Position numbers and translations under genes: made by a program. A DNA stretch of 64,000 bases from Antedon mediterranea (Eukaryota > Echinodermata > Crinoidea > Comatulida > Antedonidae): positions 30,342,912 through 30,406,911 of the forward strand of contig NC_092675.1 of assembly GCF_964355755.1 (NCBI RefSeq), written 5' to 3'. Below, one piece after another: positions 50,738 through 60,739 of the stretch. A model generated the notes under the pieces. The model was not told the origin of the DNA, did no database searches, and saw only the letters and a list, made by a program, of their open reading frames with translations. Position 1 is the first letter of the stretch. Every line of letters begins with the position of its first letter.

Positions 50738-51590
50738 TGTTATGCGCGATTTGAACGATTTGCGCAATTTAAAATTGCGCAAAAGAATTCCTTGCGCAAT
50801 TTGAATTGAAACATCTGTTTCAAATTGCGCAAGCAACGTATTAAATTGCGCAAGTAATCAAATCTGCAAATTGCGCAAGGTTTTTTTCGACAGATTGTGA
50901 AATCATGCACACCCATATTTTTATAGTAATTTCTAAGAATGATTCAAAATTAAAGATAATATCGCATTTCCTTATTTTTTGTAGTAGTGAAAATATTGTT
51001 ATTGTTAGCATACCGTCGAAGACCCGACAAAGGACCACAAAGGTGGTGTTCCCGGCGGGCACATGCACGGCGGGCGGCTAATACTACTCTAGCCTACTAC
51101 TGGCTATGTTTTGATAGCAAGTCTAAACGTTGGTGGCGGTAGACTATGTTGTGTATTACTACATTAATTTTGTTTATTTTTACATTTATTTTGATTTATT
51201 TTAAGTTACAATGAGTGATAATATTATTTAATTGTGTATGCCATTTATGTTGTGTATTATACACATGTTATCTTCGCATTTATTATGTTTCATTTTGAGT
51301 TATTAGTTTCGAATAAATTATTATTATTGTTAACCGATCGTCGACGTTAGCACACATTCTGGTAGAATTCTGCTGCGCAATTTGACAATTTTTGCAGCGC
51401 AATTTGAAATTGCGCAAGGATTTTCTTGCGCAATTTTATATTGCGCAAGTTGATTGCGCAATTTAATATTGCGCAAGAAAATCCGTGCGCAATTTGAAAT
51501 TGCGCAAGAATTCTTTGCGCAATTTGAAATTGCGCAAGGAATTTTTTGCGCAATTTCAAATTGCGCAAATCGTTCAAATCGCGCATAACA
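50738..51590. mobile_element. Fold-back transposon with TTGCGCAA-repeat arms
   Basis: Both ends carry TGTTATGCGCGATTTGAACG and continue as runs of the palindrome TTGCGCAA separated by short AT spacers (left arm 50738-50880, right arm about 51370-51590). The 4-bp direct repeat TATG flanks it (50734-50737, 51591-51594). The ~490-bp centre is noncoding, with a CGGCGGGC direct repeat near 51054-51075. It sits about 165 bp upstream of the PIGW start codon. Confidence 0.75.
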
Positions 51591-51954
51591 TATGTATATA
51601 GTTTGAAGACTATCATGCATGATGTGGTTTTTTAAGGTAAAATTAACAATTAATAATCTGGATTATTGGCTAACTAATGTCTACTATTTTGAGGTCCTCT
51701 AAAAAAAAGGTTGAATGAGGCTATCGTCACAATTGATCGTGCATGTATTGTAAATATTTCCTAATAGTATACTATAGCCTATAGGCCTAGCGGTCTTCCT
51801 TTCTTAATACCATGGTTACCAAGTCCTAACTATTCTACTACTAGCCGGCCCTTCTTAGGCCTATCTCCTTCCTAGCTACACCTGGTCCTGGGTGGGCCTA
51901 GCTAGGCTAGGTCTTAGTCTAGGGTTAGCCTAGAGTAGTAGTAGTAGGGGGCTC

Positions 51955-52086
51955 CAGTCAAGTCGCCCCATCGCAAAGTCGCCCCATCGCAAAGTCGCCC
52001 CATACCAAAGTCGCCCAATACATAGTCGCCCCATCGCAAAGTCGCCCCGGCACAGTCGCCCCATCGCAAAGTCGCCCGATCACAAA
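51955..52086 (+). repeat. 16-bp GC-rich minisatellite (GTCGCCCCATCGCAAA)n
   Basis: About eight units with variants (CATACCAAA, CGGCACA). Confidence 0.88.
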
Positions 52087-52094
52087 GTAGTACT

Positions 52095-52290
52095 TATTAG
52101 TTATTAGAGGCCTACTAGGCCTATAGGCCCTGGGCCTAGCTAGGCTAGGCTAGGGTTTAGGCCCTACTAGCTAGCTAGGCCTAGGCCTAGGCCCTAGTAG
52201 GCCCTAGCCTAGCTAGCCCTAGTTAGTAGGCCTGCATACTACTAGCTACTAACTAGGCCTAGAGGCTAGCCTAGGCAGGGCCTAGCCTAT
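52095..52290 (+). repeat. AGGCCTAGCTAGG simple repeat
   Basis: Low-complexity mixture of TAGGCC and CTAG words, strongly self-complementary. Confidence 0.8.
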
Positions 52291-52435
52291 GCCCTTAGAG
52301 TAAAAAGTGCATAAGAAAGGTTATGAATATGACTATTAGTATTAGATAGGCCTACCTAGCCTAGGTGGCAGATGTACAGACGATCGGGTCCAGCCGGCCA
52401 GCAGCAGCGGCAGAAGTAGTCACCCAGAAAGAAGG

Positions 52436-52490
52436 TCTAGAAGCAAAGATTATATAGCGCCGCTACGTGGCGATACAATCTTTGCTGTAT
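52436..52490. repeat. Short hairpin with AGCAAAGATT stems
   Basis: AGCAAAGATT at ~52441 is mirrored by AATCTTTGCT at ~52477, around TATAGCGCCGCTACGTGGCG. Confidence 0.65.
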
Positions 52491-52615
52491 GCTGCTAGAA
52501 GCATGATGGAGGACACAATCACAAACACACACACAGAAGTTTGACGACCGTCGGTCGCGCGTCGTAAAAAACGAAAAGAGGGCGACAAACACAGACATAT
52601 TTGTCGTATTCGATT

Positions 52616-52800
52616 GGGAACTTTCGTTGTCAACGTAAAGATTTCGTTGAGTACTTTTTGCATTCGAATTGTAAATTTGTGCTCAACAGAAAAGTCATTC
52701 GAATAGAAAACGTTGACAACGAAAGCTCAACGCTCAAAATACTCCGTTAAAGAAGTACTCAACGGAAAAACTGTACTCAACGGTGGAAGTCTAAATTGAA
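52616..52800. repeat. Inverted repeat with TTTCGTTGTCAACG arms
   Basis: ACTTTCGTTGTCAACGT near 52621 is mirrored by ACGTTGACAACGAAAGCT near 52712. GTTGAGTACTTTTT and AAAGTACTCAACG also mirror each other. Immediately left of the 52824 inverted repeat. Confidence 0.7.
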
Positions 52801-52823
52801 TACGACAATTAATACAGGTAAAG

Positions 52824-52966
52824 TTTACGCCGTGGCTAAAGATACGGTACCGTATTCTAACTTTTGTTTACTAAAGGTACGGTAAAATGGCATTACGTCA
52901 TAATCAGCCAATGGAGTGCTGGTACGTGTGTGACGTCATCGTATAAGGACTTTTTTTCATATCGCG
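52824..52966 (+). repeat. Left inverted repeat of the 6.7-kb nest
   Basis: Starts TTTACGCCGTGGCTAAAGAT and ends in TTTTTTTCATATCGCG. It is the near-perfect reverse complement of 59356-59506. It contains a CCAAT box in CAGCCAATGG and a TGACGTCA (CRE) palindrome, so it reads like promoter DNA as much as a transposon end. Differences from the partner are a few substitutions and one 8-bp indel. Confidence 0.85.
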
Positions 52967-53229
52967 TCTGTTGTATAATAATAATAATAATAATAATAAG
53001 CTTTATTTAATCACGGATACTTAACTCAACTAAAAGTTGTTTTTCAGTAAGACCGTGCTCAAAGGAAAACACCAACAAAAATAAATGTAAAAAGCAAATA
53101 TCAAATCAAGTAATAAAACAATTACAGAAGCAAAAAAACAAAAGCAGATAATAAAACAATTACAATAAAATAAAACAAGGATACACTTACTAACTATAAA
53201 ATTAAATAATACACTACATTTAAATAAAG

Positions 53230-55749
53230 CTACATGAAATTAGCAGTTAACAGTTTCTTAAAAAGAGAGACAGAGTTCACATTTTTAATATCTTCATGTA
53301 GCTCATTCCAAACCTTGGCACCTCTATATGATAAGCTACGTTTTTTGTAGTTTGTGTTTGGTTTTGGTACAATTAAATTTGGCTTAGTTCTAATATCATA
53401 GTAATTGTTTTTGATATTGAACTTATTTAATAAATATGGAGGTGCAAGGTTATTCATAATCTTAAACATAACAATAGCTTCATTTATATATAATCTTTCA
53501 TCTAAGTTCATCCAATTTAGACTTTGTAGAGCTTGAGTACTAGAGTCGGTTTGAGATTTGTTTGTAATAACTTTTGCTGCGCGATTTTGAAGAACTTGTA
53601 GTGTTTTACTTTGAGTTATATTTGAACGTCCCCAAACAACATGGCAATACTCAAGATGAGGAGCCATAAGTGATTTGTATAGTTTGCATTGAATTTCTTT
53701 TGGAAATATATTATTAGTCTTTTTTAAGTAGTACAAGCTCTGCAAAACCTTAGATTTAACATTATCGATTTGTGAGCACCAAGAAAGATTATTATCTAAT
53801 ATCACACCAAGGTGTTTACATTTATTTACACGAGAGATTGGTTCTCCATCTATGTTAATGTTGACTTGTAAGTCAGATAGTTTACTTAACCTCTGACTCG
53901 TTCCAATTAACATAAATTCAGTTTTTTTAACATTTAGGCTAAGTTTGTTGCATATGAGCCATCTTTTAAGACACAATAAGTCAGAATTTATTGTTTCAGT
54001 AAGGTTATTAATATTATTGGAAGTGTAGTATATGGCAGTGTCATCAGCATACATAGAAACAGAGCATTTATTTACAGCATTAGGCAAGTCATTAACATAA
54101 AGGAGAAACATTAATGGTCCAAGGATGGACCCCTGAGGAATTCCACATATACTGTGACTTTCATCAGAAGAATCACCATTTACATTGGTTATATGTACAC
54201 GATTTTGCAGGTAGTTTTCAAACCACTGAATAACATTTGAATGAAAATTGAAAGATCTTAGTTTATTGATAAGAATACTGTGATTTACTGTATCAAAAGC
54301 CTTTTTCAAGTCTATCATTACTAACCCAATATAATTTCCTTTGTCAATGGCTTCTAGCCAGGTCTCTGTGATATTAAGCAATGCAGTCGTAGTTGAGTAG
54401 CCTGGTCTAAACCCAGACTGATTTTCATATAGCATTTTGTTTAGATTTAGGAAATCATAAACTTGTTCAAATACAACTTTTTCAAGAACTTTAGATAATA
54501 TTGGGAGAATTGAAATTGGCCTATAATTATTACATTCATTTTTATTTCCACCTTTATGAAGAGGGCAGATCTTGGCCCTTTTCCATTGTTTTGGAAAAGT
54601 TAAATTTTTTAAAGATAAATTAATTATATATGTTATTGGGTAAACAATTTCGTCAATAGCGATTTTTAGAAGATTAGCTGGTATTTCATCAGTTCCAGTT
54701 GCTTTTTTTGATGAAAGTGAGTTAAGAATTTTATGTATGTCTTGTTTATTAACATATTTAAAAGTTAATTTGTCGTTAGTATTATTTAAATCATTAGTAA
54801 AGTTAGAAAGTTGATTAGTAGATTGAATACTTTGAGCTAATGTTGGACCCACATTGGCAAAATATTTATTTAATACATTTGCAATATCTTTAGAATTAGT
54901 TACTTCATCATTTTCTTCATCATTTGTGGTTTTAATACTTGTTATATTCATGCTTTTAGTTTTGCCAGGAATAATTAATTTAATATTTTCCCATATCTTT
55001 TTCTGATCTTTAGTATTGAGTTGTTCAGAAAAATAGTTCTTCTTACTTTTTCGAAGTTCATAATTTACTTGATTTCTTAATTTTCTATATTCAGGCCAAA
55101 GCTGAAGCCTATTTTTCTTATTTATTCGTCTTTTTAATGCATCTCTTTTTCTGATGAGAAGTATTACATTTTTAGTTAGCCATGGACTGTTTTTTTGGCG
55201 AACTCTTTTACGTTTAATGGGTGCATTTTTATTTGCAATATTAAGAAAGGTTTTTTGAAAGAAATCAACAGCATCATCAACATCAGTATAATTCTTAATT
55301 TCAGCCCAATTTGTATTAAGTAAGTCAGTTTTAAATTTATTTTCATCAAAATGTTTATAGTTCCTATTTGTTTTAAATCTATGGTTACTTTTCTCTTTGT
55401 ATGCTTTTCCAAATTTGATGTAGATAGCGGAGTGGTCACTAAGACCAGTATGAAGTACACCACTGTTAGTTATTTTTTCTGGCGATGAAACATAAATATG
55501 ATCAATTAAAGTACTAGAGTGATCTGTAATTCGCGTAGCTTCAGAAATTAATTGTGTTAAGTGATAGTTATTTGTTAATTCTTTTAATTTTAAAGTATAG
55601 TAAGATGGAGTTGATGATAGAAGGTCACAGTTTATGTCCCCAATTAAAATAATTTCATTATCAGTATTATCTCTTTCAATTTGTTTAAGAATTTTTTTCA
55701 AATTCATCAAATGTATCAGTACATGAATTAGGTGGGCGATACCATGCAA
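53230..55749 (-). CDS. LINE ORF2: endonuclease C-terminal part and reverse transcriptase
   Basis: An 839-codon open frame. The first ~20 codons are out of frame with the endonuclease; real homology starts near KILKQIE. Endonuclease motifs: IGDIN (36-40) and LSDHSA (103-108). RT motifs: NNYRPISILPILSKVLE (407-423), NQSGFRPGYSTTTAL (443-457), motif A IDLKKAFDT (479-487), motif B GIPQGSILGP (536-545) and catalytic YADD (567-570). A CR1/Jockey-like tail follows (PHLEYCHVVWG). The RT core is uninterrupted, suggesting recent activity. A one-base frameshift separates it from the endonuclease N-terminus at the T7 run 55692-55698. Confidence 0.92.
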   Translation of the reverse strand: MHGIAHLIHVLIHLMNLKKILKQIERDNTDNEIILIGDINCDLLSSTPSYYTLKLKELTNNYHLTQLISEATRITDHSSTLIDHIYVSSPEKITNSGVLHTGLSDHSAIYIKFGKAYKEKSNHRFKTNRNYKHFDENKFKTDLLNTNWAEIKNYTDVDDAVDFFQKTFLNIANKNAPIKRKRVRQKNSPWLTKNVILLIRKRDALKRRINKKNRLQLWPEYRKLRNQVNYELRKSKKNYFSEQLNTKDQKKIWENIKLIIPGKTKSMNITSIKTTNDEENDEVTNSKDIANVLNKYFANVGPTLAQSIQSTNQLSNFTNDLNNTNDKLTFKYVNKQDIHKILNSLSSKKATGTDEIPANLLKIAIDEIVYPITYIINLSLKNLTFPKQWKRAKICPLHKGGNKNECNNYRPISILPILSKVLEKVVFEQVYDFLNLNKMLYENQSGFRPGYSTTTALLNITETWLEAIDKGNYIGLVMIDLKKAFDTVNHSILINKLRSFNFHSNVIQWFENYLQNRVHITNVNGDSSDESHSICGIPQGSILGPLMFLLYVNDLPNAVNKCSVSMYADDTAIYYTSNNINNLTETINSDLLCLKRWLICNKLSLNVKKTEFMLIGTSQRLSKLSDLQVNINIDGEPISRVNKCKHLGVILDNNLSWCSQIDNVKSKVLQSLYYLKKTNNIFPKEIQCKLYKSLMAPHLEYCHVVWGRSNITQSKTLQVLQNRAAKVITNKSQTDSSTQALQSLNWMNLDERLYINEAIVMFKIMNNLAPPYLLNKFNIKNNYYDIRTKPNLIVPKPNTNYKKRSLSYRGAKVWNELHEDIKNVNSVSLFKKLLTANFM

Positions 55750-56200
55750 TAATTAAAATAGGTTTTCTCTTCGGTTTAGTTAATTTGATAACAATTGCTT
55801 CAAGATTAGGACTCATTAAATTTTCTAAAATTTCATAATTAAAAGAACAGTTTTGACTTATATATACTGCTACACCCCCTCCTTCTCGGTTTCTATCCTT
55901 TCTAACAACATTAAAACCATTAATCTTAATTTCATTGTCGCTTATAGTATTATCAAGACGTGTTTCATTTAAAGCTACAATGTCAACATTGTTATTTTCC
56001 ATTAAGTATTTGATTTCATCAAATTTTCCAGGGAGGGTAACGATGTTTAAACCTAAAATATTAAGCCCTTTTCCATTAAATACATTACCAATATCTGTAA
56101 GCAAATTATCCTTAACAGAGTCAATTTCATTTTCTGAGTTGATTGTAGAAGAGTTCGTATCGTTTGTATTATCTGTGGCATTCTCTTCATCGCCTACTTT
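55685..56200 (-). pseudogene. LINE ORF2 N-terminal segment: APE-type endonuclease, frameshifted
   Basis: Encodes the apurinic-like endonuclease N-terminus: GLNILGLNIVTL, then VDIVALNETRLD (catalytic Glu in the NET block), REGGGVAVYI and IIAWYRPPNS. The frame ends in the homopolymer at 55692-55698, where a single-base length change separates it from the rest of ORF2. The frame is open upstream to 56200 with no ATG, and it directly follows the in-frame TGA that ends ORF1 (56201-56203). Confidence 0.85.
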
Positions 56201-56612
56201 TCAGTTTCTGTTGAATTTCATATCACAGTATTTTGATTTGTGTCCTGGTGTGTTACAGTCCCAGCAGACAATAGAATGGCCATGTCGACAAACTCTTCCA
56301 TTGTGTCCAGTTTCCCCACAGAAGTGGCATCGTCGGGATTTTGCTCCTTGATGAACATAAGAACTATCAGTGACTCTACGTGTTGGCAGTATTTCAATTT
56401 GCTTGTTGATGCTTTTTAGAAGAGCAGCAGTGCCTAGTTGGTTTAGATGGAGACCGTGTTGTGTAAATTTTCTTGTGTCATACTTACTTCCCATGATAAA
56501 AGCATTTGAGTTGTCAATATATTTTCCTTCAAACGTTGATTTCAGAACTTTGTTTACCTCATAGACTCTGTTGTCAAAGATATATCTATCGAAACGAGGA
56601 CAGAGAATTCCT
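56201..56612 (-). CDS. LINE ORF1 C-terminal fragment: esterase-like tail and two zinc knuckles
   Basis: Reading from the right, PRFDRYIFDNRVYEVNKVL leads into HGLHLNQLGTAALL, which resembles the final His block of the SGNH-esterase domain found in ORF1 of CR1-type LINEs. Two zinc knuckles follow: CHFCGETGHNGRVC and CWDCNTPGHKSKYC. It ends in TGA. The open frame extends right of 56612, but that part is translated from unrelated repeat DNA, including the GC-rich hAT terminus, so ORF1 is 5'-truncated. Confidence 0.7.
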
Positions 56613-56722
56613 ATCGGCGGCGCCAGGCTGCGTGGATGTGTGTGCGCTGCAGATGAGAGTTTTATTTTTATTCCAAATGGCCTATTTAGGCCTATATTTT
56701 TTAGTAAACTTTGTTTACAATG

Positions 56723-58604
56723 CAGTGGTGGCGCCAGCGGGGGGGCTACGGGGGCGCTAGCCCCCTCGTCGGGGAGCCTAGCCCCCCCGTCGGGGAACAC
56801 GGGTACTTTTTGTCGGGGAATATATATACAGTAAAAAACGTTCGCGTTCACTTCATATAGCTTCAGCGTCTAGAAAACCACGACGTTTCATTGACCGTAA
56901 GAGTACGTCAGAGGGCTATTATGCACTTTTATGCATTCATTATTGCCAGAGATCTAACTACTAAACAATAGCTAGTACGCACTTGTTTGGCGGTATCCCT
57001 TTGTACGAATCGTTCACCGTTGGGTCGAGACGCGTGATATCATGTTCCATCCAGGGACCAAAATGTGTAATGTAGTTATTTTCCAGGCGAAGTTTACCGA
57101 CGGTTACCGAAGGGAACACGGGTACTTTTTGTCGGGGAATATAATATACAGTAAAAAACGTTCGCGTTCACTTGGTAGCTTCAGCGCCTAGAAAACCGCG
57201 ACGTCTGATTGACCGTGAGAGTACGTCAGAGTGCTATTATGCAATTTATATGCATTCATTATTGCCAGCGATCTAACTTGCTACTAAACATTAGCTAGGT
57301 ACGCACTTGTCTGGCGGTATCCCTTTGTACGAATCGTTCAACGTTGGGTCGAGACGGGTGATATCAAGTTCCATCCAGGGTATGTGTAATGTAGTTATTT
57401 TCCAGGCGAAGTTTACCGACGGTTCGGGTACTTTTTGTCGGGGAATATAATTCGTTCGCGTTCACTTCGTAGCTTCAGCGCCTAGAAAACCTCGACGTTT
57501 CATTGACCGTGAGAGTACGTCAGAGTGATATTATGCACTTTATATGCATTCATTATTGCCAGCGATCTAACTTACTACTAAACAATAGCTATAGGTACGC
57601 ACTTGTCTGGCGGTATCCCTTTGTACGAATCGTTCAACGTTGGGTCGTGATATCATGTTCCATCCAGGGACCAAAATGTGTACTGTAGTTATTTTCCAGG
57701 CGAAGTTTACCGACGGTTACGTCGTGTACTGTGTCGACGTACGCTACACTACAGCAAAAACGAATTATGTTAATTGTTCGTATGTTCACCAATTTTTTAA
57801 TTTACAAGTAACCTTCTGTACCGTGGGGCACCTAAAATAAATATTTCATCCATTACTAAACAAAAAAACATGCCATTTTCGCTTAGCCAACATCTTATTA
57901 TAGCTAAGTTATTAAATTTTCAATGTCCTGTATTATGTCATGAATTTCTCACCACTCGGAAGTTCAGATGGTACGCAGGCATACTCTTGGAATAAACTTA
58001 TTTCCCCGACTGAAAAGGTCTACGCTTGCGTTTTTTAAGCCTCTGGGCCTGATGTTTCCAAAGTATAAAATGCAATTTTTTGAAGACCTGCAGCTCTAGT
58101 TTTAAACATTTTCTTAGCTCAGCCCCAACAATAAAGCTGGTCATATTTCGAAGTACAAGAAGTGCATTTTCCGGGACCTAACATCTCTATTTTTCAAACA
58201 GTTCTTAGCTCAGTCACAACCATGATAGGGACTTATATATTTTGTTTCATGTTTTGAAGTATAATAAGTCCAATTTCCAGGACCTCCAACTCTATTTTTC
58301 TAAATTTTCTTTGAACTTTTATTTTTGAAATTGAAAAATATGGATTGAAACAGTCATCGCGCACCGTTTTTTTGCACGCAGTATTTTATTTATGCATTAT
58401 AAAAAATGGAAAAAAATGGCTACCCTAAATCTGATTAAAATGACCTCAAATGACGCTAGAAAGCGTTGCTTGCGGGGGCTTCGCCCCCTGGACCCCCACC
58501 GGGGGCCCTTGGCGGCCCCCTGGCCTCCAGCCTTGTGATGCTCGCATAGCCCCCTCGTCGGGGAATGTAGCCCCCGCGTCGGGAAGATCCTGGCGCCACC
58601 CCTG
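56723..58604. mobile_element. hAT-like non-autonomous DNA transposon with 8-bp target duplication
   Basis: Flanked by perfect 8-bp direct repeats TTACAATG at 56715-56722 and 58605-58612. Terminal inverted repeats begin CAGTGGTGGCGCCAG on the left and end CTGGCGCCACCCCTG on the right, followed inward by GC-rich GGGGGCTA blocks on both sides. The 8-bp duplication and CAG...CTG ends are hAT-superfamily hallmarks. No transposase frame is present. The interior is three tandem ~300-bp units, then about 700 bp of AT-rich sequence with three degenerate ~105-bp units at 58050-58310. Confidence 0.85.
56797..57716 (+). repeat. Three tandem ~300-bp units inside the hAT-like element
   Basis: Units start at 56797, 57117 and 57425 with CGGGTACTTTTTGTCGGGG (320, 308 and ~292 bp). 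Each repeats the blocks CGTTCGCGTTCACTT, CATTGACCGT(A/G)AGAGTACG and GGCGGTATCCCTTTGTACGA in order. They are highly similar, with small indels. Confidence 0.9.
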
Positions 58605-58612
58605 TTACAATG

Positions 58613-58835
58613 GTGACCATAAACAACAAGCAAATGCGGACAATAAAAGGGCCCTCAAATACTATGATTTAGACAGTAGCCCCAGGGCTGACGAGTCACA
58701 GAAATCAGCGCACACATGCAGCTGGCCCCAGCCTGGCATCGCTTTCCCTACACAAACAAACTCATATAATGAGGTTATAGTACGTAGTAAATAGGCCTAG
58801 GCCTCTTTTGAAACGGTTTTCTGTATTCTAGAATT
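58613..58835. other. Unassigned segment right of the hAT-like insertion
   Basis: GCCAGGCTG and ATGTGTGTGCGCTG motifs left of the hAT element (about 56617-56650) recur inverted at about 58707-58740, so the hAT element may have landed inside an older short inverted-repeat element of ~200 bp. No coding content is seen. Confidence 0.35.
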
Positions 58836-59330
58836 TCATTTCATTTCATTTCATTTATTTATTTGACCAACAAAACATAATATACAATGTACAAAGATGA
58901 ATTGGTCAGGGACTGCTAAAGTAATACGATTACTGTAACTACAAGAGTCATCAGCAGTCCCATGATCTTAACTAAAATAAATATATAATTTTATAAACAA
59001 ATAAAGTATAAAGCTGTGAGTAAACAGAAAAAAAAAGAACAGATATGATAAACAAAAAAATTTGAATAAAATATGCAAAAAAAAAAAATTAAAGATAATT
59101 ATCAAGAAGTAAAGAGTCAATAGATGATAAAAGATGAGGAAAAGATTCAGTAACAGCTAATTGGCGTAATGAGGAAGGTAACTGAGACCAAAGTTTAGGG
59201 AAGCGGTTTATAGGAGAATTACGAAGGGCCAAAATCAACATGTTTTGGCTTTTCAATAATAATAACAGACGTAGGCTACATTTAGTTTTTGTCACACACG
59301 ACGGCGATAATATCGATAAATGAAGCATAA
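58836..59330 (-). mobile_element. 5'-truncated LINE 3' fragment with (ATGAA)n tail
   Basis: The minus frame ending at 59089 has the typical C-terminal end of a LINE reverse-transcriptase ORF (INRFPKLWSQLPSSLRQLA), followed by an AT-rich 3'UTR and an (AAATG)n tail at 58838-58860. Only the last ~65 residues are recognisable. It differs from the CR1-like copy to its left. Confidence 0.6.
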
Positions 59331-59355
59331 AGAAAATGCGGTTGATCACTGTTTT

Positions 59356-59506
59356 CGCGATATGAAAAAAATCCACAAAGTCCTTATACGTTGACGTCAC
59401 ACACGTACCAGCACCCCATTGGCTGGTTATGACGTAATGCAATTTTACCGTACCTTTAGTAAACAGAAGTTAGAATACGGTACCGTATCTTTAGCCACGG
59501 CGTAAA
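59356..59506 (-). repeat. Right inverted repeat of the 6.7-kb nest
   Basis: Reverse complement of 52824-52966, with the same KpnI-like GGTACCGTAT block, CCAAT box and TGACGTCA. Outer flanks on the two sides do not show a clear target duplication. The inner side adjoins LINE debris on both ends. Confidence 0.85.
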
Positions 59507-60739
59507 GCTTATTACTGTTTTAGAAGACCGATGTAATATAAGTAAACAACGATTATTATTGTTTTTATTATATTTATTATTTAATAGCACTACAAAGCAC
59601 AAACATTAGATATGAATATTATGCTTAATTATTCTCTATTATACATTATACAAATTCGATGTATTAAAATAATATGAACATACATTAATGATAGTATCCT
59701 ATCTATACCTTTAATGACTAAAATGATTAATTTATTTATTCTTTAGCCTTTTTATTTAAATTTCTGCATAAAAAAAAACCCAAACAAATTTGAAAGGCAA
59801 GGAAAAACCAAATACCTATGCTAGTATGTCAACCCAAACAGACAAATAACGATAAAAAGTGCCTTATTTTAGTGAATACTAGCATCAATATTATGATTAT
59901 TACTATAACGATAAATTATCAGTGTCTTGTCATGTTCTATTAATTAGTGCTAGACTTGTAACCACAACATTATAATTATATGAATACTAATCTTGTATTA
60001 TATAGAACCATATGGTACCGACTCTATGTATGAACATAATATGACAACAATATGACTGTTAAATTTATGAAAAAATATAATATACGTCTAAATAGCATCA
60101 ATTATTAATTAGGCCTATACTACATATAAAATCAATACACTCAATTATCCTTATTAACCCATACAACAGATTACTATTGAATTAATTAAAATCAGGGTAT
60201 TAAAAAAATTAATTAATACTCAAAATGCTTCTATTTACATGAATGTTAGGAGACGATAAAATGCATAACTAAACTAAATTATTGAATTATTATGTTTCAT
60301 GTATCATAGATTTTGTAAGTCTACTCTGGTTCCTTTTTAATATGGGATTTTTTTTGTTTTTGTGTTTTTGTTAGTGTCGAGATAGTGATGAGGAGGAATG
60401 TCTGGAAGAACAACACCGATTGTACACTTAACCGAGTGAAACACAAACGCAAACGCAGTTTTTCTTACAAATCTGACGTAATCTCTGGAAAGTCTTCAAT
60501 TAGTTGACATGTTTATAACTGTTTAATTATAAGTTTAGTTTGGTACCACTTAGGAAAAATAATAAATGAACTGCTAATACAACTATAAGGGGACATTGTA
60601 TAGCATGCCACCAATACGATGACTATTATCTTTACGAAATTGACAAGATACAAATTAAAAAAATATCGTTTAGGCCTAATAATAATATTACTTCATACTA
60701 GCTCAATCTACGGTTTATAAAATATCATTTAAAATTAAT
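59507..60739. other. AT-rich gap between the nest and the phosphatase gene
   Basis: Apart from the weak terminal-exon candidate at 60375, nothing recognisable; very AT-rich. Confidence 0.5.
60375..60431 (+). CDS. Candidate 3'-terminal exon of an unidentified plus-strand gene
   Basis: A long T-rich tract ending TTGTTAG (acceptor at 60373-60374) precedes an 18-codon open segment rich in acidic residues (CRDSDEEECLEEQHRLYT) and a TAA at 60429-60431. An AATAAA occurs about 140 bp downstream, near 60568. No upstream plus-strand exon was found in the mobile-element nest to its left, so this could be chance. The product is not recognised. Confidence 0.22.
   Translation, partial: CRDSDEEECLEEQHRLYT

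Larger units (their letters stand above)
52976..56612 (-). mobile_element. CR1-like non-LTR retrotransposon, near full ORF2 plus 3' part of ORF1
   Basis: A minus-strand LINE. The 3' end is an AATAAAGCTT followed by (ATT)n at 52977-53000. Upstream lie the RT/endonuclease ORF (53230-55749), the endonuclease N-terminus (to about 56200) and the ORF1 tail (56201 to ~56612). The 5' end is missing or hidden: sequence to its right is unrelated, and a hAT-like element sits at 56723. APE endonuclease plus RT and a zinc-knuckle/esterase-type ORF1 point to the CR1 group of the Jockey superfamily; clade placement would need a tree. Confidence 0.88.

Noticed and set aside
51955-52086. Possible CRISPR-like regular repeat
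   Set aside because: Contiguous 16-bp tandem units without unique spacers in an animal genome; a minisatellite.
56201-56851. A 216-codon frame as a single LINE ORF1
   Set aside because: The right-hand part translates the GC-rich terminus of the hAT-like insertion; only the part left of ~56612 shows ORF1 features.
58450-58794. 114-codon plus-strand frame
   Set aside because: Runs across the hAT-like terminus and target duplication; Gly/Pro-rich because of GC-rich repeat DNA.
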